Below, in pieces: positions 46,414-55,457 of a stretch of DNA of 64,000 bases. Origin of the DNA: Marinobacterium aestuarii (GTDB lineage: Bacteria > Pseudomonadota > Gammaproteobacteria > Pseudomonadales > Balneatricaceae). The stretch covers positions 310,001-374,000 of the forward strand of contig NZ_CP015839.1 in NCBI RefSeq assembly GCF_001651805.1. The letters are read 5' to 3'. The position numbers and the translations under genes are program-made. The notes under the pieces are model-generated. The model was not told the origin of the DNA, searched no databases, and saw nothing but the letters and a program-made list of their open reading frames with translations. Positions within the stretch are counted from its first letter, which is position 1. The number at the start of each line of letters is the position of its first letter.

Positions 46414-47730
46414 TTACTGGTAGTAGCGGGCGCGCTTCATCTCGCGCTCAGTGACAGACTGCGAGCTGGTCAGGGCTTCTTCGACCGTCATGCTGCCCGC
46501 CAGGGCACCGGATACCAGCTTGCCGACCTGGGTGGCAATGGACTGGAACTCAGGAATGGCCGCGAACTGAATGCCGGTATAAGGCGTAGGCTTGACCGTC
46601 GAGTCATCCGGGTTGGCACGGTCCATGGACTCCAGGGTTCTGGCCGCAAAAGGCGCGGCGGCCATGTACTCGGCATTGGCATAGGTCGATGCCCGGCTGC
46701 CCGGCGGCATGGCGGCAATACCAAACTTCTCGGCCACCAGCTGGCTGTACTCCTTGGACGTTGCCCAGGTCACGAAGGCCGTGGCGGCGTCCTTGGCATC
46801 GGAGCTGGCGGGAATGCCCAGACCCCAGGACCAGAGCCAGCCGGCCCCCTTGGTCGTCACCTGCTGCGGCGCCAGGGCAAAACCGACGCTGTCGGTTACA
46901 TTGCTCTGGGCGGCATCGGTCACGAAGGAGCCTGCCACAGTGGCATCAACCCAGATGGCGCACTTGCCGGAGTTGAACAGCGCCAGGTTCTCGTTAAAGC
47001 CGTTGGAGGACGCGCCTGGAGGACCGTAGTTGCCCAGCAGGTCGACATAGAAGCTGACGGTGTTTTTCCACTCTGCGCCGTCGAACTCAGGCTTCCACTG
47101 CTCATCGAACCAGCGTGCGCCAAAGGCATTGGACATGGTGCTGACCAGCGCCATGTTCTCGCCCCAGCCCGCCTTGCCACGCAGACAGATACCGTACTGC
47201 TCCTGCTCGGGCTTGTGCAGCGCCTTGGCAAAGTCCCGCACCTGATCCCAGCTCGGCTGTTCCGGCATAGCGAGGCCCGCGGCTTCAAACAGGTCGGTGC
47301 GGTAATAGGTCATGGAGCTTTCGGAATAAAACGGCAGGGCATAGAGGGTGCCCTCGGACGACAGACCGTTACGAACGGACGGGAATATATCCGCCACATC
47401 GTAGTCTGCCGGCAGATTATCCATCGGCGCCAGCCAGCCTTTCTTGCCCCAGATCGGCGTTTCGTACATGCCGATGGTCATGACATCAAACTGACCGCCG
47501 CCGGTGGCGATATCGGTGGTCAGGCGCTGACGCAGCACGTTCTCTTCCAGCACCACCCACTCCAGCGTGATATCCGGATGGGTTGCTTCGAAGGCGCTGG
47601 ACAGCTCCTGCATGCGAATCATGTCACCGTTGTTGACGGTGCCGATGGTCACAGTGGCGGCATTGACGCCCAGGGATGCCAGGGCAATGGAGGATGCAAG
47701 CAGGGTGGAGGTAATCGGTGAATTCTTCAC
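46414..47730 (-). CDS. mtlE: Polyol-binding periplasmic protein (MtlE/SmoE-like)
   Basis: This extracellular solute-binding protein (family 1) captures mannitol/sorbitol-type polyols. The leader TSTLLASSIALASLGVNAA is followed by TVTIGTVNNGDMIRMQELSSAFEATHPD, split by the first strand, and WVVLEENVLRQRLTTDIATGGGQFDVMTIGMYE, typical of the SmoE group. I chose GTG 47730, 8 nt after AAGAGG, giving 438 residues; an ATG at 47751 would add seven residues before the leader. It heads the mtlEFGK operon. Confidence 0.88.
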   Translation of the reverse strand: MKNSPITSTLLASSIALASLGVNAATVTIGTVNNGDMIRMQELSSAFEATHPDITLEWVVLEENVLRQRLTTDIATGGGQFDVMTIGMYETPIWGKKGWLAPMDNLPADYDVADIFPSVRNGLSSEGTLYALPFYSESSMTYYRTDLFEAAGLAMPEQPSWDQVRDFAKALHKPEQEQYGICLRGKAGWGENMALVSTMSNAFGARWFDEQWKPEFDGAEWKNTVSFYVDLLGNYGPPGASSNGFNENLALFNSGKCAIWVDATVAGSFVTDAAQSNVTDSVGFALAPQQVTTKGAGWLWSWGLGIPASSDAKDAATAFVTWATSKEYSQLVAEKFGIAAMPPGSRASTYANAEYMAAAPFAARTLESMDRANPDDSTVKPTPYTGIQFAAIPEFQSIATQVGKLVSGALAGSMTVEEALTSSQSVTEREMKRARYYQ

Positions 47731-47892
47731 GTTACGAGCCTCTTTTATCATTATGGTGTCGGTCGATGTCTCGCTAATTCTGTTCCAGGGGCTGTGGCTC
47801 ACTGCAGAGTCGGCCAGGTCACACAGTCATCAGGACATGCCCATTACACTGCGAATGGGGGTGTCTGCACAAATACCCTGTCGAGTCGGATA

Positions 47893-47906
47893 TGTACTTT
47901 TTTGCC
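47893..47906 (-). promoter_or_regulatory. Polyol-regulon operator candidate, copy 1
   Basis: TGTACTTTTTTGCC (minus strand GGCAAAAAAGTACA) lies 163 bp upstream of the mtlE start. It matches 13 of 14 bases of each of the other two copies. Confidence 0.5.
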
Positions 47907-48037
47907 ATCTGTCATGATTGGAAAATGGCGAATATGCCGGTTTTACTGGGCTGCAGGTTGGTTTTGGGTGGTGGTTATGCTGATCTCATCATAAAAGTAC
48001 TTAATCTGGGGCGAAAACAAGGTTGGCGGTGACGCTA

Positions 48038-48067
48038 GAGGGATTCGGTTCAGTGACGGAATCCCTC
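48038..48067. terminator. Possible terminator after the polyol dehydrogenase
   Basis: GAGGGATTC (48038-48046) pairs with GAATCCCTC (48059-48067). No T-run follows on the minus strand, so it may be rho-independent only weakly or an RNA stem. Confidence 0.35.
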
Positions 48068-48123
48068 GAGGCCACAGGAGAGATGGGGCTTAAATGAGGT
48101 TGAGACGCACGCAGCTGTAGCTT

Positions 48124-49158
48124 TTAGCCGAAACAGATCTGGACCTTGACGTCGCCGGGCTCGGCCCGGGCAGCTCGTTCGAAAGCTTCAATACCTTTTT
48201 CGAACGGCATTACACAGGACACCATGGGTTTGATATTCAGTTTCCCCGAACCCAGCAGCGCCAGCGCCCGGGGAAACTGGTTGGCATAGCGGAATACGGA
48301 TTCGAGCCGCAGCTCTTTCGCCTGCATGGCGACTATGTCCATGGCCACGGGGGCAGGCGGCATGCCAACCAGCACGACACAGCCACCGGGGCACGCCAGC
48401 TCAAACAGCTTTGCATAGGCCTTGGGGCTGCCGGAGGCCTCAAACACCAGCTGGGCACCCCAATTGTCTGTCAGCTGCGCCACCCGTTCGCACAGGTTTT
48501 CGCGGCTGATATTCACCGCCGTGATGCCATCGTAGGCCGCGGCTATATCGAGCTTTTCCTGCACCAGATCGGCAATGATCACGCGGCTGCAGCCGCCGGC
48601 CAGCACGGCGAGGGCGGTGAGTATGCCGATGGTGCCAGCGCCAATGACCACAGCGATATCGCCGGGCCTGATTCGGGCTTTTTCGGCGGCCTGCATGCCT
48701 GTGGCCAAGGGCTCAATCAGCGCACCTTCGGCGAAGCTGACGTTGTCTGGCAGCTTGAAAGTGAAGTTGGCCGGATGCACGACTTCCGGCATCAGGCAGC
48801 CGTGAACCGGCGGCGTGGCCCAGAAACTGACTGCTGGATCCAGGTTGTACTTGCCCTCAAGGGTGGCGCGAGACCTGAGGTCCGGAATGCCGGGCTCCAT
48901 GCAGACCCGGTCTCCCGGCTGCAGGTGGGTGACCTTGTCGCCAACGGCGATGACCATGCCGGCGGCTTCGTGGCCCAGCACCATGGGTTCGCGCACCACA
49001 AAGGGCCCTATGCTGCCGTGCTTGTAATAATGCACATCGCTGCCACAGACGCCGACGTTGCGTACGGCAATCCTGACGTCGTCCGGGCCCATAGCCTGGT
49101 CGATGGCGATATCTCGAATGGACAGTTGTCCTGCCTGTTCCAAAATCAGTGCTTGCAT
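48124..49158 (-). CDS. Zinc-dependent polyol dehydrogenase (xylitol/sorbitol type)
   Basis: This medium-chain NAD(P)-dependent dehydrogenase of 344 residues oxidises a polyol at C2. The catalytic zinc ligands are Cys38 (GVCGSD) and His63-Glu64 (LGHEAAG). The Rossmann motif is [15 protein letters not shown]. The four structural-zinc cysteines common in relatives are missing: the segment reads [17 protein letters not shown], as in animal sorbitol dehydrogenases. It lies between mtlE and two AraC regulators with its own operator-like site. The substrate could be xylitol, sorbitol or arabitol. Confidence 0.85.
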   Translation of the reverse strand: MQALILEQAGQLSIRDIAIDQAMGPDDVRIAVRNVGVCGSDVHYYKHGSIGPFVVREPMVLGHEAAGMVIAVGDKVTHLQPGDRVCMEPGIPDLRSRATLEGKYNLDPAVSFWATPPVHGCLMPEVVHPANFTFKLPDNVSFAEGALIEPLATGMQAAEKARIRPGDIAVVIGAGTIGILTALAVLAGGCSRVIIADLVQEKLDIAAAYDGITAVNISRENLCERVAQLTDNWGAQLVFEASGSPKAYAKLFELACPGGCVVLVGMPPAPVAMDIVAMQAKELRLESVFRYANQFPRALALLGSGKLNIKPMVSCVMPFEKGIEAFERAARAEPGDVKVQICFG

Positions 49159-49267
49159 GGAGCCCCCAGTGTTGTTCGGCGCAGTGCCGCTTATCCGGAC
49201 ATCCGGTTTGATAACCCCATTAGATGTTTTTTCGCCGTGGACTAAAAATACGCTGCGGCCGGGGGGC

Positions 49268-49281
49268 TGTACTTTTTTGTC
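49268..49281 (-). promoter_or_regulatory. Polyol-regulon operator candidate, copy 2
   Basis: TGTACTTTTTTGTC lies 110 bp upstream of the polyol dehydrogenase start, in the same orientation relative to the gene as the copies before mtlE and the first AraC gene. Confidence 0.5.
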
Positions 49282-49301
49282 GGAGGGGCTTGCCGCCGTG
49301 A

Positions 49302-50189
49302 TCAGAGGACCCGCTGAGAAACCGTTTTCCTGTATTCGCTGGGGGTCATGTCCTTGAGTTCGAGAAAGCGGCGATTGAAGTTGGCGATGTTGTTATAGCC
49401 GACTTCGAAGCAGATCGCGGTGATGGGGTTGTCACTATAGGCCAGTAATTCCGAGGCCCTGTTGATGCGCAGCATATTGATGAAATCCACAAACTTGTGG
49501 CCTGACGCACGCTTGAAGCGTTTTGAAAACTGGGTCTGGCTCATGTCCATATGGAGCGCAACCTCGTCCAGCGGCAGTTCGCGCTCGTAGTGTTGCAGGA
49601 TGTAATCGACGGCGCTGTTCAACCAGTCGAGATGCTTGCCGTCGGTCAGAGGCCGGTGCCAGGCGCTGGACAGGGTGTGACAGTGTTCGCAACTGGCCAG
49701 CAGCTCGAGCAGCGTCAGAAAGCAGACCAGGCGCTGCAGCCCCCGCGCCTGTGCGATGGCGTCAAACAATGCGGTAGCCTGCGCGATCGTATGCGGATGG
49801 GTGAATTCCAGCCCCCGTTTTGCCCGCTCAAGCAGTGGCGTGAAAGCGCGCATTTCCGGAAATATGGCCTGTGCATCGTGCAGCAGGGCGGCGGGGAAGT
49901 GAATCACCTGGTCGCGCAGGGGCACCCGTTCGTCTTCCGCCAGGTTGCTGATCCAGTTGTGCGGCAGGTCGGGGGCCACCAGTACCAGGTTGCCGGGCCT
50001 AAAGTTGCCGATGTAGTCGCCGACAAAGATTCTGCCCGAGGTCGCACGCACCAGGTGCACTTCAAATTCCCGGTGATGATGCCAGCGAATCAGCGCGCTG
50101 GGGACGCCGTGCTGAATGTAATGAATGGATTCACAGGCGGGCTGGTCGACCCATTCATAGTCTGGCTGGCGCTGCGGGTCTGTATGCAT
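49302..50189 (-). CDS. AraC-family regulator 1 of polyol cluster
   Basis: This 295-residue protein has an N-terminal cupin sensor ([30 protein letters not shown], split by strands, then [14 protein letters not shown]) and a C-terminal double HTH ([24 protein letters not shown] and [33 protein letters not shown]). ATG 50189 has AGGAA 8 nt upstream; longer frames add 39 residues without family similarity. It is a tandem paralogue of the next regulator. A MtlR-like role, activating mannitol/polyol genes, is inferred from position. Confidence 0.88.
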   Translation of the reverse strand: MHTDPQRQPDYEWVDQPACESIHYIQHGVPSALIRWHHHREFEVHLVRATSGRIFVGDYIGNFRPGNLVLVAPDLPHNWISNLAEDERVPLRDQVIHFPAALLHDAQAIFPEMRAFTPLLERAKRGLEFTHPHTIAQATALFDAIAQARGLQRLVCFLTLLELLASCEHCHTLSSAWHRPLTDGKHLDWLNSAVDYILQHYERELPLDEVALHMDMSQTQFSKRFKRASGHKFVDFINMLRINRASELLAYSDNPITAICFEVGYNNIANFNRRFLELKDMTPSEYRKTVSQRVL

Positions 50190-50326
50190 GGGCGGGTTCC
50201 TGAACAGGGTTGCCACTCTGCCCGTGGTCCGGGGGCGATTAAGCGCTGCACGGGCGACAGGGGCAGCCGAATCAGCATTGGATGTCACCCTGCGCCTGTC
50301 TGGCAAATACTCGGTGACGGTCCCTC

Positions 50327-50340
50327 TGTACTATTTTGCC
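50327..50340 (-). promoter_or_regulatory. Polyol-regulon operator candidate, copy 3
   Basis: TGTACTATTTTGCC lies 138 bp upstream of the first AraC gene, suggesting that this regulator or its paralogue controls it. Confidence 0.45.
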
Positions 50341-50364
50341 GCCTCTTCTAGCGCAGGCTTGGGC

Positions 50365-51258
50365 TCAGCCACGGTAGAGCAGGTCGGCCGAGGTGCGGCG
50401 GTATTCAGACGGGGTCATGCCCTTGACGGCATGGAAGCGGCGGTTGAAATTGGCGATATTGTTGAAGCCGGCGGAAAAACAGATATCGGTGATGGGCTCG
50501 TCGGTATGGGCCAGGCGCTCGCAGGCGCGATTGATACGCAAGCCGTTGACGAAGTCGATAAAGCGCCGCCCGGTAGCTTTCTTGAAAAACTTGGAGAAGT
50601 AGCTTGGGCCCATGTCCAGCCGACTGGCCACATCCTCCAGCGCCAGATCTTGATCGTAATGATCAACAATGTACTGCACCGCCTCGTTGACCTTCTCAAG
50701 GGTTTTCTTGTCGGCGATGGGAATGTAGTTGGTGGACGACAGCACCCGGTATTCCGAGGTCGAGGCGAGCAGGTCGAGCAGGGTCCAGAAACGGGTCAGG
50801 CGGCGAAAGCCACGGGCACCGGCCAGATCCTCAAACAGGGCATCGGCCTGGTGAATCATCTTGGGATCAAGGAATTCAATGCCGTACTGGGCGCGCTCCC
50901 AGAAGGGCGCCAAGGACTGCATTTCCGGGAAGGTACTGCTGCAGGTTTCGACCAGATCATGGGAGAAGTTGATGACCCGGTCTCTTAAATCTACCGACTC
51001 GCCGTCGGGCAGCTGGCTGATCCAGTTATGGGGCAGGTTGGGCCCCACCAGAATCAGCTGGTTGGCGTTGAAGTTGCCGATATAGTCGCCCACGAAGACC
51101 TTGCCGCTGGTGGCCTTGATCAGGTGCAGCTCGTATTCCGAGTGATAGTGCCAGCGCACCAGCTCGCAGGGATAGCCGTGCTGCAGGTAACGGATGGATT
51201 CGTCTCCCTGCTGGTCAACCCGTTCAAATTCTGGCTGAAGGCGTGCTTTGTCGGTCAT
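50365..51258 (-). CDS. AraC-family regulator 2 of polyol cluster
   Basis: This 297-residue paralogue of the neighbouring AraC protein has the same layout. The cupin part reads [30 protein letters not shown], split by strands, then LILVGPNLPHNWIS. The HTH pair reads LEDVASRLDMGPSYFSKFFKKATG and [33 protein letters not shown]. The recognition helices differ between paralogues, so they may bind different sites or sense different polyols. No clear copy of the 14-bp motif was seen upstream of this gene. Confidence 0.88.
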   Translation of the reverse strand: MTDKARLQPEFERVDQQGDESIRYLQHGYPCELVRWHYHSEYELHLIKATSGKVFVGDYIGNFNANQLILVGPNLPHNWISQLPDGESVDLRDRVINFSHDLVETCSSTFPEMQSLAPFWERAQYGIEFLDPKMIHQADALFEDLAGARGFRRLTRFWTLLDLLASTSEYRVLSSTNYIPIADKKTLEKVNEAVQYIVDHYDQDLALEDVASRLDMGPSYFSKFFKKATGRRFIDFVNGLRINRACERLAHTDEPITDICFSAGFNNIANFNRRFHAVKGMTPSEYRRTSADLLYRG

Positions 51259-51419
51259 GTTGGCGTGTCGTCACTGATCCTGAGGTTCTGCCGCTGTGTT
51301 TCTCGGTACGACTATTACAAGAATAGCCGCTGCCGCGGTGGGACAGCGGTTTATTCTGGCCTGAAGTGCAGCCCGGTGTCACCGAATATCATCCATTGTC
51401 GGGCAGGAACGGATTACCT

Positions 51420-52028
51420 ATGCTGAGAGAATACGGCAGGTATCAGGCAGGCAGCGCCCGGGAGGCGACGGTGTATATTGGGGGCTTGGGCGGGCAGTGG
51501 CTGTCGGCAATTGTGCTCTGGAGTTGCCTGGTCGGCAGCGCCGCAGCGGAGGTCTGGGTGCAGGTGGATACCAAAGCCCAGACGCTGCAGGTGCTGGATG
51601 ATGAGCGGGTGCTGGATCGCTTTGACCGCGTCGCCCTGGGCGTGGCTGGCGCAGGTCTGAAACAGAGGCGCGGCGATGACAAGACACCGCTGGGCAGTTT
51701 TCGGGTGGGCTGGTTTAACAGTCAGAGCCGTTTCGGGCTCTTTATCGGTCTGGATTACCCCAACCGTGACTATGCAGAGGGGGCGCTGCAGGATGGGCGC
51801 ATCGACAGTCAGACCCACGCCCGCATTATCGCTGCGCTGGATGCCGGGCGCACACCCCCGCAGGATACGCCTCTGGGCGGGCAGATCGGCATCCACGGGC
51901 TGGGAGCCGGCAACCCCGATGTCCACGGGCTGTTCAACTGGACTAACGGCTGCGTCGCCCTGACCGATGCCGAGATGCGTCGCTTGGTCAAATGGGTTGC
52001 AGCGGGCACCCGGGTGGAAATCCGCTAG
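51420..52028 (+). CDS. L,D-transpeptidase (YkuD domain)
   Basis: This exported cysteine transpeptidase of about 202 residues acts on peptidoglycan. A hydrophobic segment (WLSAIVLWSCLVGSAAA) serves as signal peptide or anchor; the YkuD domain starts VWVQVDTKAQTLQVLDD. The active-site region reads IGIHGLGAG, then NWTNGCVALTDAEM with the nucleophile Cys. The start is uncertain; ATG 51420 gives a plausible leader, and an upstream start at 51366 is possible. It precedes the OprI-like lipoprotein by about 100 bp on the same strand. Confidence 0.8.
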   Translation: MLREYGRYQAGSAREATVYIGGLGGQWLSAIVLWSCLVGSAAAEVWVQVDTKAQTLQVLDDERVLDRFDRVALGVAGAGLKQRRGDDKTPLGSFRVGWFNSQSRFGLFIGLDYPNRDYAEGALQDGRIDSQTHARIIAALDAGRTPPQDTPLGGQIGIHGLGAGNPDVHGLFNWTNGCVALTDAEMRRLVKWVAAGTRVEIR

Positions 52029-52127
52029 TGTACGAACCTGTGGATAACTGCTTGCGGTGCACTGGTCTATGCTGAGCGTACAACCCCTTCGGTTGCTACC
52101 CTTCCCAGTGATTCAGGAGTGTCTTAA

Positions 52128-52403
52128 ATGAGGACCCGTGATCTATTGAAAATATCTGCTCTTGTCGCCTTTGCTGCACTGTCTTTTGGCTGTGCCAGTT
52201 CCGGTGACATGCGTAGCATGAAACAGATGCATGAGCAGGAAATGCAGCGTACACAGTCGACCGCAGACAGCGCCAAGGCGACAGCCGATGACGCTTTGCG
52301 GGTGGCCAATGAAGCCAGGGCCATGGCCGCCGAAGCCAATGCCCGCAGTATGGCGACCGAGGAAAAAATCAACCGCATGTTCCAGAAGTCCATGATGAAA
52401 TAG
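52128..52403 (+). CDS. OprI/Lpp-like murein lipoprotein
   Basis: This small outer-membrane lipoprotein of 91 residues has a leader ending in the lipobox FGCASS. The mature part is an alanine zipper with heptads (QSTADSAKATADDALRVANEARAMAAEANARS, split by repeats) forming a coiled-coil trimer. It ends in Lys, the residue through which Lpp-type proteins are bound to peptidoglycan. It resembles Pseudomonas OprI. A strong stem-loop follows the gene. It is flanked by two L,D-transpeptidases, the enzyme class that makes this linkage. Confidence 0.88.
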   Translation: MRTRDLLKISALVAFAALSFGCASSGDMRSMKQMHEQEMQRTQSTADSAKATADDALRVANEARAMAAEANARSMATEEKINRMFQKSMMK

Positions 52404-52436
52404 CACCGGCGAAGGCCACAGCGAAGCCGCTACAGC

Positions 52437-52466
52437 ACGGGGAAGGCGCGAAAACGCCTTCCCCGT
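52437..52466 (+). terminator. 12-bp stem-loop after the lipoprotein gene
   Basis: ACGGGGAAGGCG (52437-52448) pairs perfectly with CGCCTTCCCCGT (52455-52466), loop CGAAAA. There is no long T-run, but the stem is strong enough to stabilise or end the lipoprotein mRNA. Confidence 0.6.
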
Positions 52467-52468
52467 AT

Positions 52469-52485
52469 ATGTTCAGGACGAACGG
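52469..52485 (-). repeat. 17-bp dispersed repeat, copy 3 (inverted)
   Basis: ATGTTCAGGACGAACGG is the exact reverse complement of the two copies at 34332 and 34433. It lies directly after a stem-loop, between convergent genes. Confidence 0.6.
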
Positions 52486-52522
52486 CTGGCGATTGCTTCA
52501 GAGTACCTTTGGTGCGCCGGCT

Positions 52523-53470
52523 TTAATTGCTGATACGCAGCGGAATGCCGTCGGACTGCTGCAGCGCCAGCTGCACGGCGGAGGGAATTATTTCAGCACG
52601 TAGCTGTTCGGCGGAGGCGGCAATGTTCAGCAGGCTTATAGCCTGCTGGTTGGTATCGGTGTCGGCCAGCTCGCTCATCGCCGGATGGGCCTCGACATAG
52701 AGACCATCAAAGTGACGACCGATCTTGACTGGCTGGTTGATGATGTACACCGGTGTTCCCACCGGCACCAGCTCGTAGAGTCGTTCGATATCTTCCGGAT
52801 AGAGGCGCACGCAGCCGTGGGTCACCTGCATGCCGATACCGTATTCCTTGTTGGTACCGTGAATCAGATAACCGGGAATGCCTAAGCGCAGCGCAAAGCG
52901 GCCCAGCGGGTTGTCGGGACCACCGGGAACCACATCGGGCAGGATATCGCCGTTGGCGGCGTGTTCAGCCTTGATGGAGGCGGGGGGATACCAGGGCGGA
53001 TCAGCCTGTTTCTGAATCACGCTGGTTTTCCCCAGCGGGGTTTTCCAGTCCATGCGCCCGACGCTGACGGGGTGAGTGATCACCACCGGCGTCTCGCCCT
53101 GGGCAGGTTTGGGATAATAGTACAGGCGCATTTCCGGCACATTGAGCACTATGCCGTCCCGCGGTGCGTCGGGCAGTATCAGCAGATTGGGCAGGATTAC
53201 GTCGGTGCCTGGTCCCGGTAGCCAGCGGTCTACGCCTGGGTTGGCCCGCACGATTTCCTCGTAACCGAGATTGAAGGCACGGGCGATATCCAGCAGGGTA
53301 TCGGCCTGACGGGCACGGGTGATGCGTACCTCGCCGACGACGTCCTGATCGGGCGGAGGCAGTACAAAGGTCTCGGCGCTGGTGAAGGTGCTGCCGAGCA
53401 CGCCGCTGAGCAGAACCAGCATGGCTCGCAGCACAGTGTGGCAAGCGTGGCCTGCTGGGGAATGAGTCAT
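52523..53470 (-). CDS. LysM-containing L,D-transpeptidase (YcfS/ErfK-like)
   Basis: This periplasmic enzyme of 315 residues is related to E. coli ErfK/YbiS/YcfS, which attach Lpp to peptidoglycan. It has a signal peptide (VLRAMLVLLSGVLGSTFTSA), a LysM-like domain (ITRARQADTLLDIARAFNLGYEEIVRANPG, split by helices) and a YkuD domain. That domain carries HGTNKEYGIGMQVTHGCVRLYPEDIERLY, split, with the nucleophile Cys in HGCVRL. ATG 53470 is preferred; a TTG at 53491 is possible. It converges on the OprI-like gene. Confidence 0.92.
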   Translation of the reverse strand: MTHSPAGHACHTVLRAMLVLLSGVLGSTFTSAETFVLPPPDQDVVGEVRITRARQADTLLDIARAFNLGYEEIVRANPGVDRWLPGPGTDVILPNLLILPDAPRDGIVLNVPEMRLYYYPKPAQGETPVVITHPVSVGRMDWKTPLGKTSVIQKQADPPWYPPASIKAEHAANGDILPDVVPGGPDNPLGRFALRLGIPGYLIHGTNKEYGIGMQVTHGCVRLYPEDIERLYELVPVGTPVYIINQPVKIGRHFDGLYVEAHPAMSELADTDTNQQAISLLNIAASAEQLRAEIIPSAVQLALQQSDGIPLRISN

Positions 53471-53557
53471 GGGTGAATCCGCAGTTCGCAACCGGTGGTG
53501 GCTTCAAGTATATGCCCTTGCACCCCGTGAAGCACAGGGTGCAAGGCTGCGGCGGGG

Positions 53558-55330
53558 CTAAAGGCGGCTGACTGCGATCATCTCGCCGCTGGCGGGCGGC
53601 GTGGCGCACTCCCGGAATATGCGTGCCGTACAGTGGTCGCAAACCTCCTGCTTCAGGGCCGCGACGGACTCAGCCAGGGCCGCTTCGGGGGAGTCGTAGA
53701 ACAGTTCCTCGCCGATTCGTTCGAGATAGCCATTGGCGCGCAGTTCATCGATGACTGTCCCCTTGAGGGAACTGAACATCAGCTGGCCACCACGCCGCTG
53801 CAGGCGCCGGGCTTCCTGAATCAGCATCTCGGCGCCAGCGACATCGATGAAGTTGATGCCCTTGCCGATGATCAGCACCCGGTTGGTATCGCCCGTATTG
53901 CTCAGGGTCCGGATACGCTGCTGTATATGGTCGATGGCACCGAAAAACAGCGAACCGTCGATACGGATGATCTTCAGCTGCGGACACTGCTGCAGTGAAA
54001 AGCGCTGGGTGTTCTTGATCTGGCGACGGGGATGGTCGGGAATGGGGGCTACTTCCATCACCGTGGGGCGAGAGGTGCGGCGCAGATAGATTGCCAGCGA
54101 CAGGAAAACACCGATGTAGATGGCGAACTCCAGCTCGACAAAGAGCGTGGCCAGGAAAGTGACGACCAGCACCAGGGCTTCATTGCGGCTGGATTTTATG
54201 ATCTGGCTGATATGGTGAAAATCGATCAGGTTCCAGGCGATCAGCAGTATGGCGCCGGCCATGGCGGGCAGCGGCAGATAGGCGGTCAGCCCCGGTACCA
54301 GCAGGATAATGGCCGCCAGGATGACCGCCGCGAAGATGGCCGCCATGGGGGTTTTGGCGCCGGCGTCGTAGTTGGCACCGGAGCGGGTGAAGGAGCCGGA
54401 GCCGGCGTAGCAGGAGAAGAAACTGCCGACGATATTCGACAGGCCCTGGCCGATAAATTCCTGGTTGCCGTCGATCTGCTGCTGCGAGCGGATACCGATG
54501 GCGCGGGCAATGGATACCGCCTCGATCAGCCCCAGCAAGGCCACGGCAAAGGCACCGGACGTCAGCGACTGCAGGGTTGACGCCGACAGGTCGGGCAGCG
54601 ACAGCGGTGGCAGGGTGCCGGGCAGGGCACCCACCAACGCCACGCCCTGGTCGGCGCCATTGAGCAGCAGGCAGGCGATGCTGCCCACGGCCATGCCGAT
54701 CAGCAGGTGGGGCCAGCGGCGGTTAAATTTGCGCACCAGTAGCGCCGACACCAACGTCAGCAGGCCGATGGCAAGAGAGGTCAGGTTGGTGTCGCCCAGC
54801 TGTGTACCCAGTTGCGACAGGCCCTCGACAAAGGACAGCCCGCTGGGCACGGCTATACCCAGCAGGTGCTTGAGCTGGCTGGCGCCGATGAGGATGGCGG
54901 CACCGGCGGTAAAGCTGATCACCACCGTATGGGATATGAAGTTGACCAGGCTGCCCAGGCGCAGCAGCCCCAGGGCCAGCTGCATCAGGCCGGCCAGCAG
55001 TGTAATCGTCAGTACGGCGCCGATGTATTGCGCTGGGTCCAGATCACCCAGGCCGCTGGCGACACTCATGACGACGATGGAAATGGCGGCGGTGGGGCCG
55101 GAAATCAGGTGTGAGGACGAGCCGAACAGTGCCGCGATAATCGGCGTGATGATGGCGGTATAGAGGCCGAACTCCGGTGGCAGGCCGGCGATAAAGGCAT
55201 AGGCTACCCCCTGGGGCAGCACGATAACGGCACCGGTGATACCCGCGATAAGGTCAGCGGTCAGGGTGCTCTTGTTGAGGTTGCGTCCCCAGCTCAGGAA
55301 GGGGAAATTGAACGACAGCCAGGGCTTCAT
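53558..55330 (-). CDS. SulP-family anion transporter
   Basis: This 590-residue inner-membrane transporter has an N-terminal SulP domain with about 12-14 helices (ADLIAGITGAVIVLPQGVAYAFIAGLPPEFGLYTA, split; GPTAAISIVVMS) and a C-terminal STAS domain (about 440-560) with the nucleotide-site-like FIDVAGAEMLIQEA. Substrates in this family are sulfate, bicarbonate or dicarboxylates; the substrate cannot be named here. A short Cys-containing tail (EVCDHCTARIFRECA) ends the protein. I chose ATG 55330, which begins PWLSFNFPFLSWGRNL just before the first helix. It is divergent from the HdfR-like regulator. Confidence 0.9.
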   Translation of the reverse strand: MKPWLSFNFPFLSWGRNLNKSTLTADLIAGITGAVIVLPQGVAYAFIAGLPPEFGLYTAIITPIIAALFGSSSHLISGPTAAISIVVMSVASGLGDLDPAQYIGAVLTITLLAGLMQLALGLLRLGSLVNFISHTVVISFTAGAAILIGASQLKHLLGIAVPSGLSFVEGLSQLGTQLGDTNLTSLAIGLLTLVSALLVRKFNRRWPHLLIGMAVGSIACLLLNGADQGVALVGALPGTLPPLSLPDLSASTLQSLTSGAFAVALLGLIEAVSIARAIGIRSQQQIDGNQEFIGQGLSNIVGSFFSCYAGSGSFTRSGANYDAGAKTPMAAIFAAVILAAIILLVPGLTAYLPLPAMAGAILLIAWNLIDFHHISQIIKSSRNEALVLVVTFLATLFVELEFAIYIGVFLSLAIYLRRTSRPTVMEVAPIPDHPRRQIKNTQRFSLQQCPQLKIIRIDGSLFFGAIDHIQQRIRTLSNTGDTNRVLIIGKGINFIDVAGAEMLIQEARRLQRRGGQLMFSSLKGTVIDELRANGYLERIGEELFYDSPEAALAESVAALKQEVCDHCTARIFRECATPPASGEMIAVSRL

Positions 55331-55457
55331 GATATATCCGTGAAAGGTCTCGAATCGGCAGGGTAGAGGCTTTTTAATGTCCTGAAAAACGAAAAATACT
55401 GGAAGTAACGGCCAATAAAATCGAACATGGGTTGAATAGCTGCCAAGGAAAGTGCCC

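Larger units (their letters stand above)
47731..48123. promoter_or_regulatory. Control region of mtlEFGK
   Basis: This gap has no gene. It contains one copy of the shared 14-bp motif (47893-47906), an opposite-orientation partial copy (ATAAAAGTACT, about 47991-48001), and a hairpin (48038-48067) that may end the upstream dehydrogenase transcript. Confidence 0.5.
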
